Positions 40,687-50,110 of a DNA stretch of 64,000 bases are shown in pieces. Origin of the DNA: a bacterium. Its GTDB lineage: Bacteria; Bacillota; Bacilli; Lactobacillales; Streptococcaceae. The notes beneath the pieces were generated by a model. The model saw only the letters and a program-made list of their open reading frames with translations. It searched no databases and had not been told where the DNA came from. A program made the translations under genes and the position numbers. Where the stretch lies: contig CAJNCP010000001.1 in the NCBI GenBank assembly GCA_905221295.1, positions 476,322-540,321 on the forward strand. The letters run 5' to 3'. Position 1 is the first letter of the stretch. Each line of letters begins with the position of its first letter.

Positions 40687-40689
40687 GAG

Positions 40690-41487
40690 ATGAAGATTGG
40701 ATTTATCGGTTTGGGGAATATGGGAGCTAGTTTGGCCAAGGCTGTCTTGCAGGCCAAGACGGGTGCTCAGATTCTCCTTGCCAATCGTAGTCAAGCTAAA
40801 GTAGATGCTTTCATCGCCAACTTCGGTGGTCAGGCTTCCAGCAATGACGAAATCTTTGCAGAAGCAGATGTGATTTTTCTAGGTGTTAAGCCAGCCCAGT
40901 TCTCAGACTTGCTTTCTCAATATAAGACTATTCTTGAAAAACGAGAGAGCCTTCTTTTGATTTCCATGGCAGCTGGATTGACTTTAGAAAAACTAGCGAG
41001 TCTTCTGCCAAGTCACCACCGGATTATTCGCATCATGCCTAATACTCCAGTGGTTATCGGTCAAGGAGTGATTAGTTACGCTTTATCAGCAAACTGTCGT
41101 GCTGAGGACAGGGAACTCTTTTGTCAGCTTTTATCCAATGCGGGTCTATTGGTTGAGCTTGGGGATGGCTTAATTGACGCAGCAACAGGTCTTGCAGGTT
41201 GTGGACCAGCTTTTGTCTACCTCTTTATCGAGGCTTTGGCAGATGCAGGTGTGCAGACAGGATTGTCAAGAGAAAGGGCCTTGAAAATGGCAGCCCAAAC
41301 AGTAGTTGGTGCTGGACAAATGGTTCTCGAAAGCCAGCAACATCCTGGAGTCTTGAAAGATCAAGTTTGCAGTCCAGGTGGTTCGACTATCGCTGGTGTA
41401 GCGAGTCTGGAAGAACATGCCTTTAGAGGCACAGTCATGGACGCAGTTCATCAAGCCTACAAACGAACACAAGAATTAGGTAAATAA
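40690..41487 (+). CDS. proC: Pyrroline-5-carboxylate reductase
   Basis: Last step of proline synthesis, 265 aa. N-terminal NADP-binding motif IGFIGLGNMGASLAKAVL; RIMPNTPVVIGQG; and the C-terminal signature VCSPGGSTIAGVASLE. It starts 3 bases after proA and ends the operon at a hairpin terminator. Confidence 0.97.
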   Translation: MKIGFIGLGNMGASLAKAVLQAKTGAQILLANRSQAKVDAFIANFGGQASSNDEIFAEADVIFLGVKPAQFSDLLSQYKTILEKRESLLLISMAAGLTLEKLASLLPSHHRIIRIMPNTPVVIGQGVISYALSANCRAEDRELFCQLLSNAGLLVELGDGLIDAATGLAGCGPAFVYLFIEALADAGVQTGLSRERALKMAAQTVVGAGQMVLESQQHPGVLKDQVCSPGGSTIAGVASLEEHAFRGTVMDAVHQAYKRTQELGK

Positions 41488-41514
41488 GAGGTTGGATGAC
41501 TCCCAGCCTCTTTT
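41487..41514 (+). terminator. Terminator after proC
   Basis: AGAGGTTGG / CCAGCCTCT 9-bp stem (one G-T) with a 7-base loop and TTTT. It shares its first base with the proC stop. Confidence 0.8.
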
Positions 41515-41546
41515 ATGGTCGATTGAATGGAGAAGACACAAAAAGA

Positions 41547-41577
41547 TTGTCACAAAAACCTATTTTTTTGATAGAAT
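41547..41577 (+). promoter_or_regulatory. Promoter of the tmk operon
   Basis: TAGAAT preceded by TGA (extended -10) at 41569-41577. A possible -35 TTGTCA at 41547 has a long 19-base spacer. Confidence 0.5.
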
Positions 41578-41607
41578 AGAAGGTAGAAAAAAAGAAATGA
41601 GTTAGAC

Positions 41608-42246
41608 ATGTCAAAAGGATTTTTAGTCTCTCTTGAGGGACCGGAGGGAGCAGGAAAGACTAGTGTTTTAGAGGCTCTACTCCCAATTTTAGAGGAAAAA
41701 GGAGTAGAAGTGTTGACGACCCGTGAACCTGGCGGAGTCTTGATTGGAGAGAAGATTCGGGAAGTGATTTTGGATCCAAGTCATACGCAGATGGATCCTA
41801 AAACAGAGCTTCTTCTCTATATCGCCAGTCGCAGACAGCACTTGGTGGAAAAAGTTCTCCCAGCACTTGAAGCCGGCAAGCTGGTCATTATGGACCGCTT
41901 CATCGATAGTTCCCTTGCTTATCAGGGATTTGGCCGTGGCTTGGATATTGATGCCATTGATTGGCTCAATCACTTTGCGACAGATGGCCTCAAACCCGAT
42001 TTGACCCTCTATTTTGACATTGAGGTGGAAGAAGGGCTGGCTCGCATTGCTGCTAATAGTGACCGCGAGGTCAATCGTTTGGACTTGGAAGGCTTGGACT
42101 TGCACAAGAAAGTCCGTCAAGGCTACCTTTCTCTTCTGGACAAAGAAGGAAATCGCATTGTCAAGATTGATGCGAGTCTTCCTTTGGAGCAAGTTGTGGA
42201 AACTACCAAGGCTGTCTTGTTTGACAGAATGGGCTTGGCTAAATGA
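41608..42246 (+). CDS. tmk: Thymidylate kinase
   Basis: Phosphorylates dTMP to dTDP, 212 aa. P-loop [16 protein letters not shown] near the N-terminus, then [23 protein letters not shown] and the lid region. Start of a replication-related operon with holB and yabA. The stop overlaps holB by 4 bases. Confidence 0.97.
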   Translation: MSKGFLVSLEGPEGAGKTSVLEALLPILEEKGVEVLTTREPGGVLIGEKIREVILDPSHTQMDPKTELLLYIASRRQHLVEKVLPALEAGKLVIMDRFIDSSLAYQGFGRGLDIDAIDWLNHFATDGLKPDLTLYFDIEVEEGLARIAANSDREVNRLDLEGLDLHKKVRQGYLSLLDKEGNRIVKIDASLPLEQVVETTKAVLFDRMGLAK

Positions 42247-43133
42247 AACAAGAACAACTAAAAGCTTGGCAGCCAGACCAGTTTGACCGCTTTGTCCGTA
42301 TCCTAGAACAAGATCAGCTCAATCACGCCTATCTCTTTTCAGGTTTCTTTGGAAGCTTGGAAATGGCGCAGTTTTTGGCTAAGAGCCTCTTTTGTACGGA
42401 TAAAGTAGGCGTTTTGCCATGTGAAAAATGCCGAAACTGCAAGCTGATTGAACAGGAAGAATTTTCCGATGTTACCTTGATTAAGCCAGTCAATCAGGTC
42501 ATCAAGACAGAACGGATTCGGGAATTGGTGGGCCAGTTTTCTCAAGCAGGGATTGAAAGTCAGCAACAGGTTTTTATTATCGAGCAGGCGGATAAAATGC
42601 ACCCCAACGCGGCCAATTCTCTGCTCAAGGTCATCGAAGAACCCCAGAGTGAAGTTTACATTTTCTTCTTGACCAGCGATGAGGAAAAGATATTACCGAC
42701 TATCCGTAGTCGAACCCAAATTTTTCACTTTAAAAAGCAAGAAGAAAAGCTCATCCATCAATTAGAGCAAGCAGGTCTGGTTAAGAAAAAAGCGACTTTC
42801 TTAGCCCAGTTTTGTCAATCACGAGCTGAAGCAGAAAAGTTGGCAAACCAGGCAAGTTTTTGGACCTTGGTGGATGAAAGTGAGCGCATGCTGACTTGGT
42901 TATTAGCCAAGAAAAAAGAAAGTTATCTTCAGGTTACTAAATTAGCTAGCTTGGCAGATGACAAGGAAAAACAGGATCAGGTTTTGCGAATCCTCGAAGT
43001 GCTCTGTGGGCAGGATCTCTTGCAAGCAAGGATTCGACAGATTTTACAAGATTTGCTAGAAGCTAGAAAAATGTGGCAAGCCAATGTCAGCTTTCAAAAC
43101 GCCATGGAATATCTGGTCTTGAAAGAAATATAA
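42243..43133 (+). CDS. holB: DNA polymerase III subunit delta'
   Basis: Clamp-loader subunit, 296 aa, AAA+ fold. N-terminal [11 protein letters not shown], zinc-module cysteines ([18 protein letters not shown], about residues 50-68), and the sensor-1 like [21 protein letters not shown] with SxT/Arg region [11 protein letters not shown]. The P-loop is degenerate as usual for delta'. Translation is coupled to tmk. Confidence 0.94.
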   Translation: MKQEQLKAWQPDQFDRFVRILEQDQLNHAYLFSGFFGSLEMAQFLAKSLFCTDKVGVLPCEKCRNCKLIEQEEFSDVTLIKPVNQVIKTERIRELVGQFSQAGIESQQQVFIIEQADKMHPNAANSLLKVIEEPQSEVYIFFLTSDEEKILPTIRSRTQIFHFKKQEEKLIHQLEQAGLVKKKATFLAQFCQSRAEAEKLANQASFWTLVDESERMLTWLLAKKKESYLQVTKLASLADDKEKQDQVLRILEVLCGQDLLQARIRQILQDLLEARKMWQANVSFQNAMEYLVLKEI

Positions 43134-43169
43134 ACTCAATGAAGGATAAAGAAAGGAAAGGGCTGGTTT

Positions 43170-43487
43170 ATGGACAAAAAAGAATTATTTGATGCGCTAG
43201 ACGATTTTTCTCAACAGTTATTGGTGACCTTGGCCGATGTGGAAGCCATCAAGAAAAATCTCAAGAGCCTGGTAGAGGAAAATACAGCTCTTCGTTTGGA
43301 AAATAGTAAGTTGCGAGAACGCTTAGGCGAGGTGGAAGCAGATACTCCCGTTAAGGCCAAGCATGTTCGTGAAAGCGTCCGTCGGATCTATAAAGACGGT
43401 TTTCACGTATGTAATGATTTTTATGGACAACGCCGGGAGCAGGACGAGGAATGTATGTTCTGTGACGAGTTGTTATACAGGGAGTAA
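43170..43487 (+). CDS. yabA: Replication initiation-control protein YabA
   Basis: 105 aa regulator that binds DnaA and the sliding clamp to limit initiation. N-terminal coiled coil (about residues 1-55) and a C-terminal zinc-binding part with HVCNDFYG and [21 protein letters not shown] precedes the ATG. It is located between holB and rsmI as in most Firmicutes. Confidence 0.95.
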   Translation: MDKKELFDALDDFSQQLLVTLADVEAIKKNLKSLVEENTALRLENSKLRERLGEVEADTPVKAKHVRESVRRIYKDGFHVCNDFYGQRREQDEECMFCDELLYRE

Positions 43488-43489
43488 GC

Positions 43490-44368
43490 ATGCAGATTCA
43501 AAAAAGTTTTAAGGGGCAAACTCCCTATGGCAAGCTTTACCTAGTAGCAACGCCGATTGGCAATCTAGACGATATGACCTTTCGTGCCATCCAGACTCTA
43601 AAAGAAGTGGACTGGATTGCGGCTGAGGACACCCGTAATACGGGGCTTTTGCTCAAGCATTTTGATATTTCAACCAAACAGATCAGTTTTCACGAGCACA
43701 ATGCCAAGGAAAAAATTCCTGATTTGATTGGTTTTCTGAAGGCGGGACAAAGTATCGCTCAGGTCTCTGATGCGGGTCTGCCTAGTATCTCAGACCCTGG
43801 GCATGATTTGGTCAAGACAGCTATTGAGGAAGAAATCGCAGTTGTTACCGTTCCAGGTGCCAGTGCAGGCATCTCTGCCTTGATTGCCAGTGGCCTAGCA
43901 CCACAACCACATATCTTTTACGGTTTCTTACCTAGAAAATCAGGCCAGCAAAAGCAATTTTTTCAAGCCAAAAAAGACTATCCTGAAACACAAATTTTCT
44001 ATGAATCTCCTCATCGTGTGGCAGATACATTAGAAAATATGCTAGAAGTCTATGGTGACCGCTCGGTAGTCTTGGTCAGGGAATTGACTAAAATCTATGA
44101 AGAATACCAACGAGGAAAGATTTCAGAGCTACTAGAAAGCATCGCTGAAACGCCACTCAAGGGCGAATGCCTTCTCATCGTTGAAGGTGCCAGTCAGGAT
44201 GTGGAAGAAAAGGACGAGGAGGACTTGTTCTTAGAAATCCAAGCCCGCATTCAGCAAGGCATGAAGAAAAATCAAGCAATTAAGGAAGTTGCAAAACTCT
44301 ACCAGTGGAATAAAAGCCAGCTCTACGCTGGCTACCACGAATGGGAAGAAAATCAAGAAAATGACTAA
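43490..44368 (+). CDS. rsmI: 16S rRNA (cytidine-2'-O)-methyltransferase RsmI
   Basis: Methylates C1402 of 16S rRNA, 292 aa, tetrapyrrole-methylase fold. Motifs: LYLVATPIGNLDDMT, AEDTRNTGLLLKHF, VSDAGLPSISDPG and VVTVPGASAGISALIASG. It starts 2 bases after yabA. Confidence 0.95.
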   Translation: MQIQKSFKGQTPYGKLYLVATPIGNLDDMTFRAIQTLKEVDWIAAEDTRNTGLLLKHFDISTKQISFHEHNAKEKIPDLIGFLKAGQSIAQVSDAGLPSISDPGHDLVKTAIEEEIAVVTVPGASAGISALIASGLAPQPHIFYGFLPRKSGQQKQFFQAKKDYPETQIFYESPHRVADTLENMLEVYGDRSVVLVRELTKIYEEYQRGKISELLESIAETPLKGECLLIVEGASQDVEEKDEEDLFLEIQARIQQGMKKNQAIKEVAKLYQWNKSQLYAGYHEWEENQEND

Positions 44369-44446
44369 ACAGGGAAGTTTGCCTTCTTCCTGAAGTGAAT
44401 CTAACAATCATTAGTATTTTGCTACGAATGCTTATTTGGAGGGGAA

Positions 44447-45409
44447 ATGAAAAGCAAAGTGATTAAGAAGGTAATTGGTTTACTGTTGCCTATTCTCACA
44501 TTATTTATATTGTCAGCATGTAACAACAACAGAGTCGATCGTAATTTAGCTAAAACAGCTATTTCAAACATTCGTTCCGTAGTAGAAGCTGCAGGACTAG
44601 AAGCAGAAGGATACTCGACTGAAGATACCTTTCATTATGCGGGATATCCGAATTACGTTAAAGGAACGGAACAATTTGTTGATGTCTATGTAGATTTTGA
44701 AAAAGATTATGTTGAGAACACTCCAGTCCTTAAATACAATCCGAGGCTTAAAGAAGTAGAAAAGAAAATTTTCTTTGGTTTTTCCAAGAAAACAGTCTAT
44801 CGTTTAGAAATGAAGTATGTTTCTAATGATGATAACTATGACCGACTTATGGAAGCTTACGATAAAATACTTCAAAATAGAAGCTTGACTTCAACATATT
44901 TAAAAGATGATCAGCTTAGACAACTTTATATTAAAAACTCAGCCGAATTGGAATCTTTTGACTTTGATTACTTTTTGGTTTCAAAAGAAGAATATTATAG
45001 TGGTAACCCTAAAACCCGTCTTGAAGAACAGGAAAAAAGAGAAGCAATTTTGAAGACGGATGTAGAAGAACTAACTCCCTTAATCGAGGATTTAGACCCA
45101 AGTAGAGTCAACAATCTCGATGAAGAGACGCTTGTTCGCAATCGAGATATGCTTTTAAAAAGAGTTGCTGATAATCGTTCGACATTTAGTATTGGAATAA
45201 CAATTGATATAGATCAGGTACGAAAACAAAACCTGCAACTATCTAATGAAGATATAGACAATTGGACAGAATCTGATTTACAATACTTACTTGCTCAAAT
45301 AGTTGAAATTGAAAAATTACCTAGGAATACAAAAGTAAGCTTTGGCTTTAGATACAAGGGAAAGACTCCTTTGGATGGTTTCAGATTTCTCAGTTTTATT
45401 AAACAATAA
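44447..45409 (+). CDS. Hypothetical lipoprotein (320 aa)
   Basis: A lipoprotein signal with lipobox LSAC (Cys at about residue 25) follows a basic N-terminus (MKSKVIKKVIG). The mature part is highly charged, with no further membrane segment and no family that I recognise. GGAGGGG lies 4 bases before the ATG. Codons and base content look more AT-rich than in rsmI and trmFO on either side, which suggests acquisition or fast evolution. It would be lipidated and then cut by LspA, encoded at 36.9 kb. Confidence 0.8.
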   Translation: MKSKVIKKVIGLLLPILTLFILSACNNNRVDRNLAKTAISNIRSVVEAAGLEAEGYSTEDTFHYAGYPNYVKGTEQFVDVYVDFEKDYVENTPVLKYNPRLKEVEKKIFFGFSKKTVYRLEMKYVSNDDNYDRLMEAYDKILQNRSLTSTYLKDDQLRQLYIKNSAELESFDFDYFLVSKEEYYSGNPKTRLEEQEKREAILKTDVEELTPLIEDLDPSRVNNLDEETLVRNRDMLLKRVADNRSTFSIGITIDIDQVRKQNLQLSNEDIDNWTESDLQYLLAQIVEIEKLPRNTKVSFGFRYKGKTPLDGFRFLSFIKQ

Positions 45410-45416
45410 TTTTAGA

Positions 45417-45451
45417 AAGACATTCAGGAATTCTCCTGTCTGTCTTTTTAC
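45417..45451 (+). terminator. Terminator after the lipoprotein gene
   Basis: AAGACA..CAGGA / TCCTG..TGTCTT stem with a 2x2 internal loop and loop ATTC, then T5. Confidence 0.7.
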
Positions 45452-45460
45452 TTAGCTTTT

Positions 45461-45469
45461 TGGTATAAT
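45461..45469 (+). promoter_or_regulatory. Extended -10 promoter of trmFO
   Basis: TGGTATAAT; gives a leader of about 90 bases before the trmFO ATG, part of which can fold (see findings). Confidence 0.7.
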
Positions 45470-45566
45470 GGACCAAGTATGAATTTAGAAAGATTTGTGG
45501 GTGTCAAACAGTCTAGTAGCTTGTTTTTATTTGGACTTAGTTTCCACCCAAAGAGGTATTAGTGTC

Positions 45567-46901
45567 ATGTCTCAATCTTATATCAATGTTATCGGAGCAG
45601 GTTTGGCAGGGTCTGAAGCAGCTTACCAAATCGCAGAACGTGGTATTCCAGTTAAACTTTATGAAATGCGTGGTGTCAAGTCAACACCCCAGCACAAAAC
45701 AGACAATTTTGCTGAGTTGGTTTGTTCCAATTCCCTACGTGGGGATGCTTTGACAAATGCCGTTGGGCTTCTTAAGGAAGAAATGCGTCGCTTGGGTTCT
45801 GTCATCTTGGAATCTGCTGAGGCTACACGTGTTCCAGCTGGTGGTGCCCTTGCCGTGGACCGTGATGGTTTCTCCCAAATGGTGACAGAAAAAGTGGCCA
45901 ACCATCCCTTGATTGAAGTAGTTCGTGATGAAATTACAGAATTGCCGACCGATGTTATTACAGTTGTCGCTACTGGTCCTTTGACGAGTGATGCCCTAGC
46001 TGAGAAGATTCATGCCCTTAATGACGGTGATGGTTTCTATTTCTACGACGCGGCGGCGCCGATTATCGATGTCAACACCATCGATATGAGTAAGGTCTAT
46101 CTTAAGTCTCGTTATGACAAGGGAGAGGCGGCCTACCTCAACGCTCCAATGACCAAACAAGAATTTATGGATTTCCATGAAGCCTTGGTCAATGCGGAAG
46201 AAGCACCGCTCAATTCTTTTGAAAAAGAAAAGTACTTTGAAGGTTGCATGCCAATCGAAGTCATGGCCAAACGTGGCATTAAAACCATGCTCTATGGACC
46301 TATGAAGCCAGTCGGTCTTGAGTATCCAGACGACTACACTGGCCCTCGTGATGGAGAGTTCAAAACACCGTACGCTGTTGTCCAGCTTCGTCAAGACAAT
46401 GCGGCTGGTAGCCTCTACAATATTGTCGGTTTCCAAACCCACCTCAAATGGGGAGAACAAAAGCGTGTCTTCCAAATGATTCCAGGTCTTGGAAATGCTG
46501 AGTTTGTTCGTTATGGGGTCATGCACCGCAATTCTTACATGGATTCACCAAATCTTCTTGAACAGACTTACCGTTCTAAGAAACAGCCCAACCTCTTCTT
46601 TGCTGGTCAAATGACGGGTGTGGAAGGCTATGTTGAGTCAGCAGCTTCAGGCTTAGTTGCGGGTATTAACGCAGCTCGTCTTTTCAAGGGGGAAAGCGCA
46701 GCTATTTTCCCAGAGACCACAGCGATTGGAAGTCTGGCTCATTACATCACCCATGCGGACAGCAAGCACTTTCAACCTATGAACGTCAATTTTGGGATTA
46801 TCAAGGAGTTGGAAGGCGAGCGTATCCGTGATAAGAAGGCTCGTTATGAAAAAATTGCAGAGCGTGCCCTTACCGACTTAGAGGAGTTTTTAACGGTCTA
46901 A
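45567..46901 (+). CDS. trmFO: Methylenetetrahydrofolate--tRNA-(uracil-5-)-methyltransferase TrmFO
   Basis: Folate- and FAD-dependent enzyme forming m5U54 in tRNA (formerly Gid), 444 aa. FAD-binding motif [21 protein letters not shown] at the N-terminus; [11 protein letters not shown]; and the C-terminal [19 protein letters not shown] took ATG 45567 ([12 protein letters not shown]) because AGAGGTATT precedes it and the residues upstream do not belong to the family. Confidence 0.95.
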   Translation: MSQSYINVIGAGLAGSEAAYQIAERGIPVKLYEMRGVKSTPQHKTDNFAELVCSNSLRGDALTNAVGLLKEEMRRLGSVILESAEATRVPAGGALAVDRDGFSQMVTEKVANHPLIEVVRDEITELPTDVITVVATGPLTSDALAEKIHALNDGDGFYFYDAAAPIIDVNTIDMSKVYLKSRYDKGEAAYLNAPMTKQEFMDFHEALVNAEEAPLNSFEKEKYFEGCMPIEVMAKRGIKTMLYGPMKPVGLEYPDDYTGPRDGEFKTPYAVVQLRQDNAAGSLYNIVGFQTHLKWGEQKRVFQMIPGLGNAEFVRYGVMHRNSYMDSPNLLEQTYRSKKQPNLFFAGQMTGVEGYVESAASGLVAGINAARLFKGESAAIFPETTAIGSLAHYITHADSKHFQPMNVNFGIIKELEGERIRDKKARYEKIAERALTDLEEFLTV

Positions 46902-46948
46902 TTTTTTTGAAAGAATTGCTCATGGTACTATAAAAATCTAAGAAATTG

Positions 46949-46957
46949 TGATAAAAT
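46949..46957 (+). promoter_or_regulatory. Extended -10 promoter of pyrH-frr
   Basis: TGATAAAAT, 27 bases before the pyrH ATG. Confidence 0.55.
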
Positions 46958-46984
46958 AGGTGGGATAAAAAAAGGAGAGTAAAA

Positions 46985-47722
46985 ATGGCTAACCCCAAGT
47001 ATAAACGTATTTTAATCAAGTTATCAGGTGAAGCCCTTGCCGGTGAACGTGGCGTAGGGATTGATATCCAAACAGTTCAAACAATCGCAAAAGAGATTCA
47101 AGAAGTTCATAGCTTAGGTATCGAAATTGCCCTTGTTATTGGTGGAGGAAATCTCTGGCGTGGAGAACCTGCTGCGGAAGCAGGAATGGACCGTGTTCAG
47201 GCAGATTACACTGGAATGCTTGGGACTGTTATGAATGCCCTTGTGATGGCAGATTCATTGCAACAAGTTGGTGTCGATACGCGTGTTCAAACAGCTATTT
47301 CTATGCAACAAGTTGCAGAACCTTACGTACGTGGACGTGCCCTTCGCCACCTTGAAAAAGGCCGTATCGTTATCTTTGGTGCTGGGATTGGTTCACCTTA
47401 CTTCTCAACAGATACAACAGCGGCTCTTCGTGCAGCTGAAATCGAAGCGGATGCCATCCTTATGGCCAAAAATGGCGTAGACGGTGTTTACAATGCTGAT
47501 CCTAAGAAAGACAAGACTGCCGTTAAGTTTGAAGAATTGACCCACCGTGATGTCATTAACAAAGGTCTTCGCATCATGGACTCAACTGCTTCAACACTTT
47601 CAATGGATAACGACATTGACCTAGTTGTCTTTAACATGAACCAACCGGGCAATATCAAACGCGTTGTATTTGGTGAAAATATCGGAACAACAGTTTCAAA
47701 CAATATCGAAGAAAAGGAATAA
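46985..47722 (+). CDS. pyrH: Uridylate kinase
   Basis: UMP to UDP, 245 aa, hexameric amino-acid-kinase fold. Motifs: [46 protein letters not shown] and [24 protein letters not shown] precedes the ATG. frr follows after 7 bases. Confidence 0.97.
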   Translation: MANPKYKRILIKLSGEALAGERGVGIDIQTVQTIAKEIQEVHSLGIEIALVIGGGNLWRGEPAAEAGMDRVQADYTGMLGTVMNALVMADSLQQVGVDTRVQTAISMQQVAEPYVRGRALRHLEKGRIVIFGAGIGSPYFSTDTTAALRAAEIEADAILMAKNGVDGVYNADPKKDKTAVKFEELTHRDVINKGLRIMDSTASTLSMDNDIDLVVFNMNQPGNIKRVVFGENIGTTVSNNIEEKE

Positions 47723-47729
47723 GAAAATT

Positions 47730-48287
47730 ATGGCTAACGCAATTGTAGAAAAAGCTAAAGAGAGAATGACCCAGTCTCACCAATCACTTGCTCGTGAATT
47801 TGGTGGTATCCGTGCCGGTCGTGCCAACGCAAGCTTGCTAGACCGTATCCACGTAGAATACTATGGAGTCGAAACTCCTCTTAACCAAATCGCTTCTATT
47901 ACCATTCCAGAAGCGCGTGTTTTGTTGGTAACACCATTTGACAAGTCTTCATTGAAAGACATCGAACGTGCCTTGAACGCTTCTGACCTTGGTATCACAC
48001 CAGCTAATGACGGTTCTGTGATCCGCTTGGTTATCCCTGCTCTTACAGAGGAGACTCGTCGTGACCTTGCTAAAGAAGTGAAGAAGGTTGGTGAAAATGC
48101 TAAAGTGGCTGTCCGCAATATCCGCCGTGATGCTATGGATGAAGCTAAAAAACAAGAAAAAGCAAAAGAAATCACTGAAGACGAATTGAAGACTCTTGAA
48201 AAAGATATTCAAAAAGTAACAGACGATGCTGTTAAACACATCGACGACATGACTGCCAACAAAGAAAAAGAACTTTTGGAAGTCTAG
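47730..48287 (+). CDS. frr: Ribosome recycling factor
   Basis: Splits post-termination ribosomes with EF-G, 185 aa. Three-helix-bundle sequence with [23 protein letters not shown] near the N-terminus and the long C-terminal helix [22 protein letters not shown] 47730 gives the standard start [13 protein letters not shown]. Confidence 0.97.
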   Translation: MANAIVEKAKERMTQSHQSLAREFGGIRAGRANASLLDRIHVEYYGVETPLNQIASITIPEARVLLVTPFDKSSLKDIERALNASDLGITPANDGSVIRLVIPALTEETRRDLAKEVKKVGENAKVAVRNIRRDAMDEAKKQEKAKEITEDELKTLEKDIQKVTDDAVKHIDDMTANKEKELLEV

Positions 48288-48297
48288 AATAAACAGA

Positions 48298-48330
48298 AAA
48301 ACTCAGTTGGCATTGCTGGCTGAGTTTTAT
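48298..48330 (+). terminator. Hairpin between frr and cvfB
   Basis: 14-bp stem (48298-48311 / 48315-48328, three G-T pairs) with a 3-base loop; only TTTT within the 3' arm and few T after, so it may attenuate rather than stop transcription. Confidence 0.6.
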
Positions 48331-48345
48331 TCGAAAGAAGGAAAT

Positions 48346-49200
48346 ATGAATACAAATCTTGCAAATTTTATCGTTGGACTCATCATCGATGAAAATGACC
48401 GTTTTTACTTTGTGCAAAAGGATGGTCAAACTTATGCTCTTGCCAAGGAAGAAGGTCAGCATACGGTAGGTGATACAGTCAAAGGTTTTGCCTATACGGA
48501 TATGAAGCAAAAGCTCCGCTTGACAACCTTAGAAGTGACTGCCACTCAGGACCAATTTGGTTGGGGAACCGTAACGGAAGTTCGTAAAGACTTGGGTGTC
48601 TTTGTGGATACAGGTCTGCCCGATAAGGAAGTCGTAGTATCACTAGATATTCTCCCTGAGCTCAAGGAACTCTGGCCAAAGAAGGGGGATAAACTCTACA
48701 TCCGTCTCGAAGTGGACAAGAAAGACCGTATCTGGGGACTCTTGGCTTATCAAGAAGACTTCCAACGTCTGGCTCGTCCTGCCTATAACAACATGCAGAA
48801 CCAAAACTGGCCAGCTATCGTTTACCGCCTCAAGCTGTCAGGAACTTTTGTTTACCTGCCAGAGAATAACATGCTTGGTTTTATCCATCCTAGCGAGCGC
48901 TATGCAGAGCCACGTTTAGGGCAAGTGTTAGATGCGCGTGTCATTGGTTTTCGCGAGGTTGACCGCACTCTGAACCTCTCCCTCAAACCACGTTCCTTTG
49001 AAATGTTGCGAAATGATGCTCAGATGATTTTGACCTACTTGGAAAGCAATGGCGGTTTCATGACCTTAAATGATAAGTCATCTCCTGATGATATCAAAGC
49101 AACCTTTGGTATTTCTAAAGGTCAGTTCAAGAAAGCACTCGGTGGCTTGATGAAGGCCGGCAAAATCAAGCAAGACCAGTTTGGTACAGAGTTGATTTAG
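48346..49200 (+). CDS. cvfB: S1 domain RNA-binding protein CvfB
   Basis: 284 aa, with tandem S1-like OB domains (about 1-210: WGTVTEVRKDLGVFVDTGLPDKEVVV; LSGTFVYLPENNMLGFIHPS) and a C-terminal winged helix (about 220-284). Homologues in S. aureus affect virulence gene expression. AAGAAGGAAAT precedes ATG 48346; the earlier in-frame TTG overlaps the hairpin after frr. Confidence 0.88.
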   Translation: MNTNLANFIVGLIIDENDRFYFVQKDGQTYALAKEEGQHTVGDTVKGFAYTDMKQKLRLTTLEVTATQDQFGWGTVTEVRKDLGVFVDTGLPDKEVVVSLDILPELKELWPKKGDKLYIRLEVDKKDRIWGLLAYQEDFQRLARPAYNNMQNQNWPAIVYRLKLSGTFVYLPENNMLGFIHPSERYAEPRLGQVLDARVIGFREVDRTLNLSLKPRSFEMLRNDAQMILTYLESNGGFMTLNDKSSPDDIKATFGISKGQFKKALGGLMKAGKIKQDQFGTELI

Positions 49201-49212
49201 ACCTTACTAGAT

Positions 49213-49818
49213 ATGATAAAGAAACTTGAAGAAATGAGTTTAGAGGAACTCTGGCAACTTTTTCCGATTTTTCTAGTAGAGCACAAGTCAGAGTGGAAAG
49301 ACTGGTATGAATCGGAAAAAACAAGTCTGAAAAAAATATTGGGTGCAAATGTTATTAAAAGAATAGAACATGTCGGTAGCACTGCTATCCCTAATATTTG
49401 GGCCAAAAATATCGTTGATATTCTGTTAGAAGTAGGTAGAATAGAGGATTTAGCAAGAGTCAGGGATTTATTGGTGAAGAATGGGTGGCTAGTGATGTCG
49501 GAGAGTCCTAACAGGATTTCGCTAAATAAAGGATATACAGAGCAGGGATTTGCTGAGAAAGTTTTTCATTTACATTTGCGAATGATGGGAGATCATGACG
49601 AGATTTATTTTAGAGATTATCTCTGCCAGCATCCAGATATTGCCCAAGCGTATCAGGAATTAAAACTCAGTTTGTGGAAACAATTTGAACACAATCGAGA
49701 CGCCTATACAGATGCTAAAACAGATTTTATAAACCACTACGTTTCAGAGGCTAAGTCCAGTAATTTTCAAGAATCAGAAAAGTGTCATCAAAAAACTCTT
49801 GATAGGAGAAAGAATTGA
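49213..49818 (+). CDS. GrpB family protein (UPF0157, nucleotidyltransferase fold)
   Basis: 201 aa. GrpB core with [27 protein letters not shown] (about residues 50-76) and [20 protein letters not shown]. The Gly-Ser and Asp pattern is that of nucleotidyltransferase-like folds; the biochemical role is unknown. The last ~30 residues ([15 protein letters not shown]...) extend beyond the core. A weak SD (GATATGATA region) makes the first ATG tentative. The stop overlaps the next start. Confidence 0.85.
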   Translation: MIKKLEEMSLEELWQLFPIFLVEHKSEWKDWYESEKTSLKKILGANVIKRIEHVGSTAIPNIWAKNIVDILLEVGRIEDLARVRDLLVKNGWLVMSESPNRISLNKGYTEQGFAEKVFHLHLRMMGDHDEIYFRDYLCQHPDIAQAYQELKLSLWKQFEHNRDAYTDAKTDFINHYVSEAKSSNFQESEKCHQKTLDRRKN

Positions 49819-50030
49819 GAAAATCATTTTACACTTGGCTCATGACCGAGCGCAATCCGAAAAGTAATAGCCCAAAAGCCATTTTGGCAGACCTCGCTTT
49901 TGAGGAGTCAGCCTTCCCAAAACACACGGATGATTTTGATGAGGTGAGTCGCTTTTTGGAGGAGCATGCCAGTTTCTCTTTTAACCTAGGAGATTTTGAT
50001 GCCATCTGGCAAGAATACTTAGAACACTAG
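49815..50030 (+). CDS. YozE family protein (UPF0346)
   Basis: 71 aa, starting at TTG 49815 ([20 protein letters not shown]), which overlaps the GrpB stop as TTGA. ATAGGAGAAAG lies upstream. UPF0346 proteins have a SAM-like helical fold and no known function; the sequence fits the family end to end. Confidence 0.87.
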   Translation: MRKSFYTWLMTERNPKSNSPKAILADLAFEESAFPKHTDDFDEVSRFLEEHASFSFNLGDFDAIWQEYLEH

Positions 50031-50067
50031 AGACAATGAGATGAGGCTAGTATTTTATTGTTCTCTT

Positions 50068-50076
50068 TGCTATAAT
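50068..50076 (+). promoter_or_regulatory. Extended -10 promoter of phoH
   Basis: TGCTATAAT, 35 bases before the phoH TTG start. Confidence 0.65.
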
Positions 50077-50110
50077 AAAAAGAAATAAACGGATTAGAGA
50101 GGTTCTTTAT

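Noticed and set aside
41689..42192. Minus-strand ORF (167 aa) inside tmk
   Set aside because: Shadow of tmk; no independent coding signals.
43133..43150. ACTCAATGAA near 43135 as the start of a BOX element
   Set aside because: Only a short match; the rest of boxA and the boxB/boxC modules are absent.
45996..46526. Minus-strand ORF (176 aa) inside trmFO
   Set aside because: Shadow frame of trmFO; no SD or family match.
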